Shown here: positions 61,715 to 64,000 of the stretch, one piece after another | How positions within the stretch are numbered: the first letter of the stretch is position 1 | Layout of the letters: each line of letters opens with the position of its first letter | Assembly (NCBI RefSeq): GCF_030272615.1 | Contig: NC_081406.1 | Span: 186,215,770-186,279,769, forward strand | Length of the DNA stretch: 64,000 nucleotides | Direction of reading: 5' to 3' | DNA from: Cryptomeria japonica | Taxonomy: Eukaryota > Streptophyta > Pinopsida > Cupressales > Cupressaceae | Translations under genes and position numbers: made by a program | Notes under the pieces: model-generated | What the model was told of the DNA's origin: nothing | The model's input: the letters and a program-made list of their open reading frames with translations, nothing else | The model's database searches: none

Positions 61715-61950
61715 GTCCTCTGGTATTGAGCTTAACTGGAACTGTACTCGGGCATAGGAGATGATATCTTTTGTAGTTCAACACTTCTCGAGATTGTAGT
61801 CTGGATTTGTATGTAGTCAGTGAGGCTCCTTTTGTGATGAGCAGTTAGCTCTAGGTCATTGACCTTCTTGCAAGTGTAGGCCCCTCAATTCCAATTCACA
61901 TACTTATTGCAGAAGTATTATCTGATTGTGGGTAGGCTTCCCACCATGGT
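61676..61950 (+). repeat. Truncated 3' LTR of Copia element 3
   Basis: Matches 56891-57163 with about one difference in ten (attggagat(t/c)gaattgg ... ggtaggattcccaccatg). Both ends are missing. Confidence 0.8.
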
Positions 61951-62305
61951 GAATCAGTTGTTAGCGGAGTATCGAAAGAACACCTTTTGAGATTGGCTTC
62001 CTACAATAATTCAGTGAATAGGAGTACGGAAATAACACCTTCTGAGATTATTAGCGGAGCACACCCTAGAGGTATATCAAAATTAAGGTATATCAATAAT
62101 GAATACAAGTGGAGTGCAGAGGGAGAAAAATTTGTAAATCACATGAAAGCCTTGCATATTCAGGTTAAACAACAATTGGAGGATATGAACAACAAGTATA
62201 AGGAGAAAGAAGATGAGAAGAGAAGACATAAGAAATTTGAAGTTGGTGATGAAGTGATAATTTATCTAAGAAAAGAAATATTTACATGGTCAAGAGGGAT
62301 CTGGG
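61951..62305 (+). pseudogene. Gypsy integrase, C-terminal part
   Basis: The reading resumes as LASYNNSVNRSTEITPSEII and SGAHPRGISKL, then HMKALHIQVKQQLEDMNNKY and KKFEVGDEVIIYLRKE. This is the integrase C-terminal pattern (ANNSxxxSTGxSPFEI ... H..v...L....Y ... F.vGD.V.v.l) of plant Gypsy elements. It stops at 62305, where the sequence jumps into the LTR tail, so any chromodomain was lost by deletion. Confidence 0.82.
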
Positions 62306-62445
62306 TTATCTGTAATCAGTTTTCATGATCTAATTCATTCAAGTCTGCATTGCCTCCATCATCTTATCTTTCTTTCAATGTGTTTACTCTTGTTGCACGG
62401 TCTGGATTGATCTCATTGAGGTCCCTCCTAACCGTGACTGCATCA
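62306..62445 (+). repeat. Remnant of the 3' LTR of the large Gypsy element
   Basis: The last 140 bases (gttatctgtaatcag ... accgtgactgcatca) match 50074-50214 with about a dozen differences. The first ~640 bases of this LTR and the end of the coding region are deleted. Confidence 0.85.
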
Positions 62446-62450
62446 GTATA

Positions 62451-64000
62451 CATGACAATTTAAGAGACTAACTTAACATAAGATATTAGTGTTACAAAAT
62501 GATAAAGGTATGTAGGTGTTGAGGGTGGCACTAGGTACAAAAAATGTAAAGAGAATAACATGGAAATGGAAAAAGAGGTCTATGTTATTAGAGATGTATC
62601 CAAGCTTGTGCAGGAATGTGGAAAGGTGGCATGGGTCATTAGGAGACCCTTGGATGAGGTATCCAAATTAACAATAAATATTGTGCATATTAATACATAA
62701 TGTAACAATATTATATGGCACAGCCAATAAGAATGGCATTTAAATCTCAAATAGGATGCAATCAACATCAACTTGAATGATAGAAGCCTACTTACTTAAT
62801 ACATTCATGGTGTACGCTATTTTACTCCAAAAAAAATGATGAACCATGCAATGCAAACAAGGAGAACAACCAAAATTAATGAAGTATCTACTAACATAGC
62901 ACATAGGGTCATTAGTAAAATTACCTCCACTCATAAAATCATTGAGATGTTAGATTTAGACGTCTATTACCCTTAGGCTAATGATGATAAATCTATCCAC
63001 ATAGAAGGGAGTGCAAGCAATGGAATTGAAATAATAAGACAAAGGGAACATGAAACATAAAATATAAATCAAAACCTAAATATAATCATGTTAGGTTGAT
63101 TCGATTGTAGTGAATGTCGATGCGACTTGTTAGCATAACAATATATTTGATTAGTAATATATATTTTGACAAAGTTGATTTGTATAAACAATTGATGAGG
63201 GAATGTTGATATTTATATGTTCTTTAGGTTGATAAAATTGATGAGGGAATGTTGATATTTATATGTTCTTGAGGAAAAATAAATTAGATGGATGAGTATA
63301 AGATCAATAATTAGAATATAATTCATCTAATTATGGAAAATAATTATTTTGAATGCATGAAAGGATAATGAGGAATTATTTAATTTTGTTAAATGGATGA
63401 ATGAGAAGAAGTTTCTAATTTGAAGATGCAGTTAACCAATTAGAGAAGAAGTCTCTAATTTGAAGTTGGGTTTAACTTATAAGAAGATAACAATGAATTT
63501 GTTAATTTATCTAATAAATTTTTGACAAGGTATTCACTAACTTGAAGAAGAGTCAACTTATAAGGTGAAATTAAAAATATTTATTTATTTATTAAAAAGT
63601 AGTGATTTAGCTCTCAATAATTAAATATTTAAATACTAGTTAATTAATGGAAAATAAAAAAGTAATAATTAAATAATAATATATAGAATCAATCTACCTA
63701 AACCAATCAAAACATGGGATAAAATGCTTGGACAACTACAACATGAAAACCTATTTAACTTATATGCAAATCTAAAATTAATGTTGACTTTATATATTTT
63801 TCACTCACCGTCATGGTCAAAATTCTATTCCACCACACATGGGTAAGTGCACAAAGATAGGGGACCAAAAAGTGGCCATGCCATTTTTCGGTCTCAATGA
63901 AGATATAATGTGAACTTGCAATTTAGTGCACTAGAATTATAATGCGCTTGCATTATGGCTTGGTAGTAGCTAATCCTATGCTTGATCACTACAAGGCCAT
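62451..64000. other. Unassigned AT-rich DNA at the right edge
   Basis: No supported gene. It includes a 46-bp tandem duplication (63191-63236 and 63237-about 63276, attgatgagggaatgttgat ...) and a repeated phrase agaagaagt(t/c)tctaatttgaag near 63406 and 63446. Confidence 0.4.
63191..63276 (+). repeat. 46-bp tandem duplication
   Basis: Two copies start at 63191 and 63237 and read attgatgagggaatgttgat followed by atttatatgttctt. The match is perfect over about 40 bases. Confidence 0.85.

Larger units (their letters stand above)
56223..61950 (+). mobile_element. Copia LTR retrotransposon (element 3), nested in the Gypsy integrase
   Basis: The 5' LTR (~56223-57386) begins TGTGTTGCATTGATG and ends just before a primer site tggtatcaagctttgg (57388). 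Gag, protease, integrase, RT and RNase H follow in Copia order. The RNase H frame fuses at about 61675 directly into LTR sequence equivalent to 56890 onward, so the end of RNase H, the polypurine tract and the start of the 3' LTR are deleted. The LTR homology stops at about 61950 (cccaccatg), where Gypsy sequence resumes. No clean target duplication survives. Confidence 0.85.
49431..62445 (+). mobile_element. Gypsy LTR retrotransposon interrupted by two insertions
   Basis: The 5' LTR (49431-50214), primer-like site, gag, protease, RT, RNase H and integrase lie in Gypsy order, RT before integrase. The RT is split by 52511-54833 and the integrase by a Copia element (56223 to ~61950). The 3' LTR survives only as its last 140 bases (62306-62445). 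Flanking bases ctata (49426-49430) and gtata (62446-62450) agree at four of five positions, supporting a single element. Without the insertions it would be about 5 kb. The protease and RT style suggests a plant chromovirus-like lineage; no chromodomain remains. Confidence 0.88.

Overview
The window is nuclear DNA of a seed plant, most probably a gymnosperm. It is AT-rich, packed with nested LTR retrotransposons, and carries only one apparently intact protein-coding gene, a six-exon receptor-like cytoplasmic kinase. The gymnosperm assignment is an inference from old, long-LTR Copia/Gypsy elements, a style of PPR-gene relic and large empty spacers. Nothing looks bacterial and there is no CRISPR array.

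Layout. (1) 995-6407: complete Copia element on + with 5-bp target duplications (aatct); pol carries several in-frame stops. (2) 7279-14808: complete Copia element on - with ~1.5-kb LTRs and target duplications (aatta); heavily decayed. (3) 15165-20173: tandem Gypsy array (truncated internal, LTR, internal, LTR) whose internal regions hold only gag and protease; both copies lack reverse transcriptase and integrase. (4) 20922-29858: LTR-like sequence on - that has received a 276-bp hAT-like MITE and a ~6.2-kb element with inverted termini (23166-29411). The latter is filled with GA/CT-rich minisatellite DNA and contains a second MITE copy of the same family. (5) 30388-34469: a short LTR element with gag only, interrupted by a probable solo LTR. 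(6) 34475-37223: gene-poor DNA with a foldback and tandem repeat. (7) 37224-39807: the kinase gene, followed by a tandem repeat that starts inside its last codons. (8) 40116-49430: spacer DNA with a gag relic, a (CA/TA) microsatellite, a PPR pseudogene and a perfect 178-bp tandem duplication. (9) 49431-62445: a Gypsy element split by a 2.3-kb solo LTR-like insertion in its reverse transcriptase and by a third Copia element (56223-~61950) in its integrase. (10) 62451-64000: unassigned AT-rich DNA.

Apart from the kinase, probably a membrane-associated signalling kinase of the RLCK-VII/PBL group, every coding segment found is a mobile-element relic or a pseudogene. The most unusual items are the pol-less Gypsy family with a related pol-bearing element in the same window, the hAT-like MITE pair with perfect 8-bp duplications, and the large TIR element carrying a head-to-head purine/pyrimidine minisatellite.
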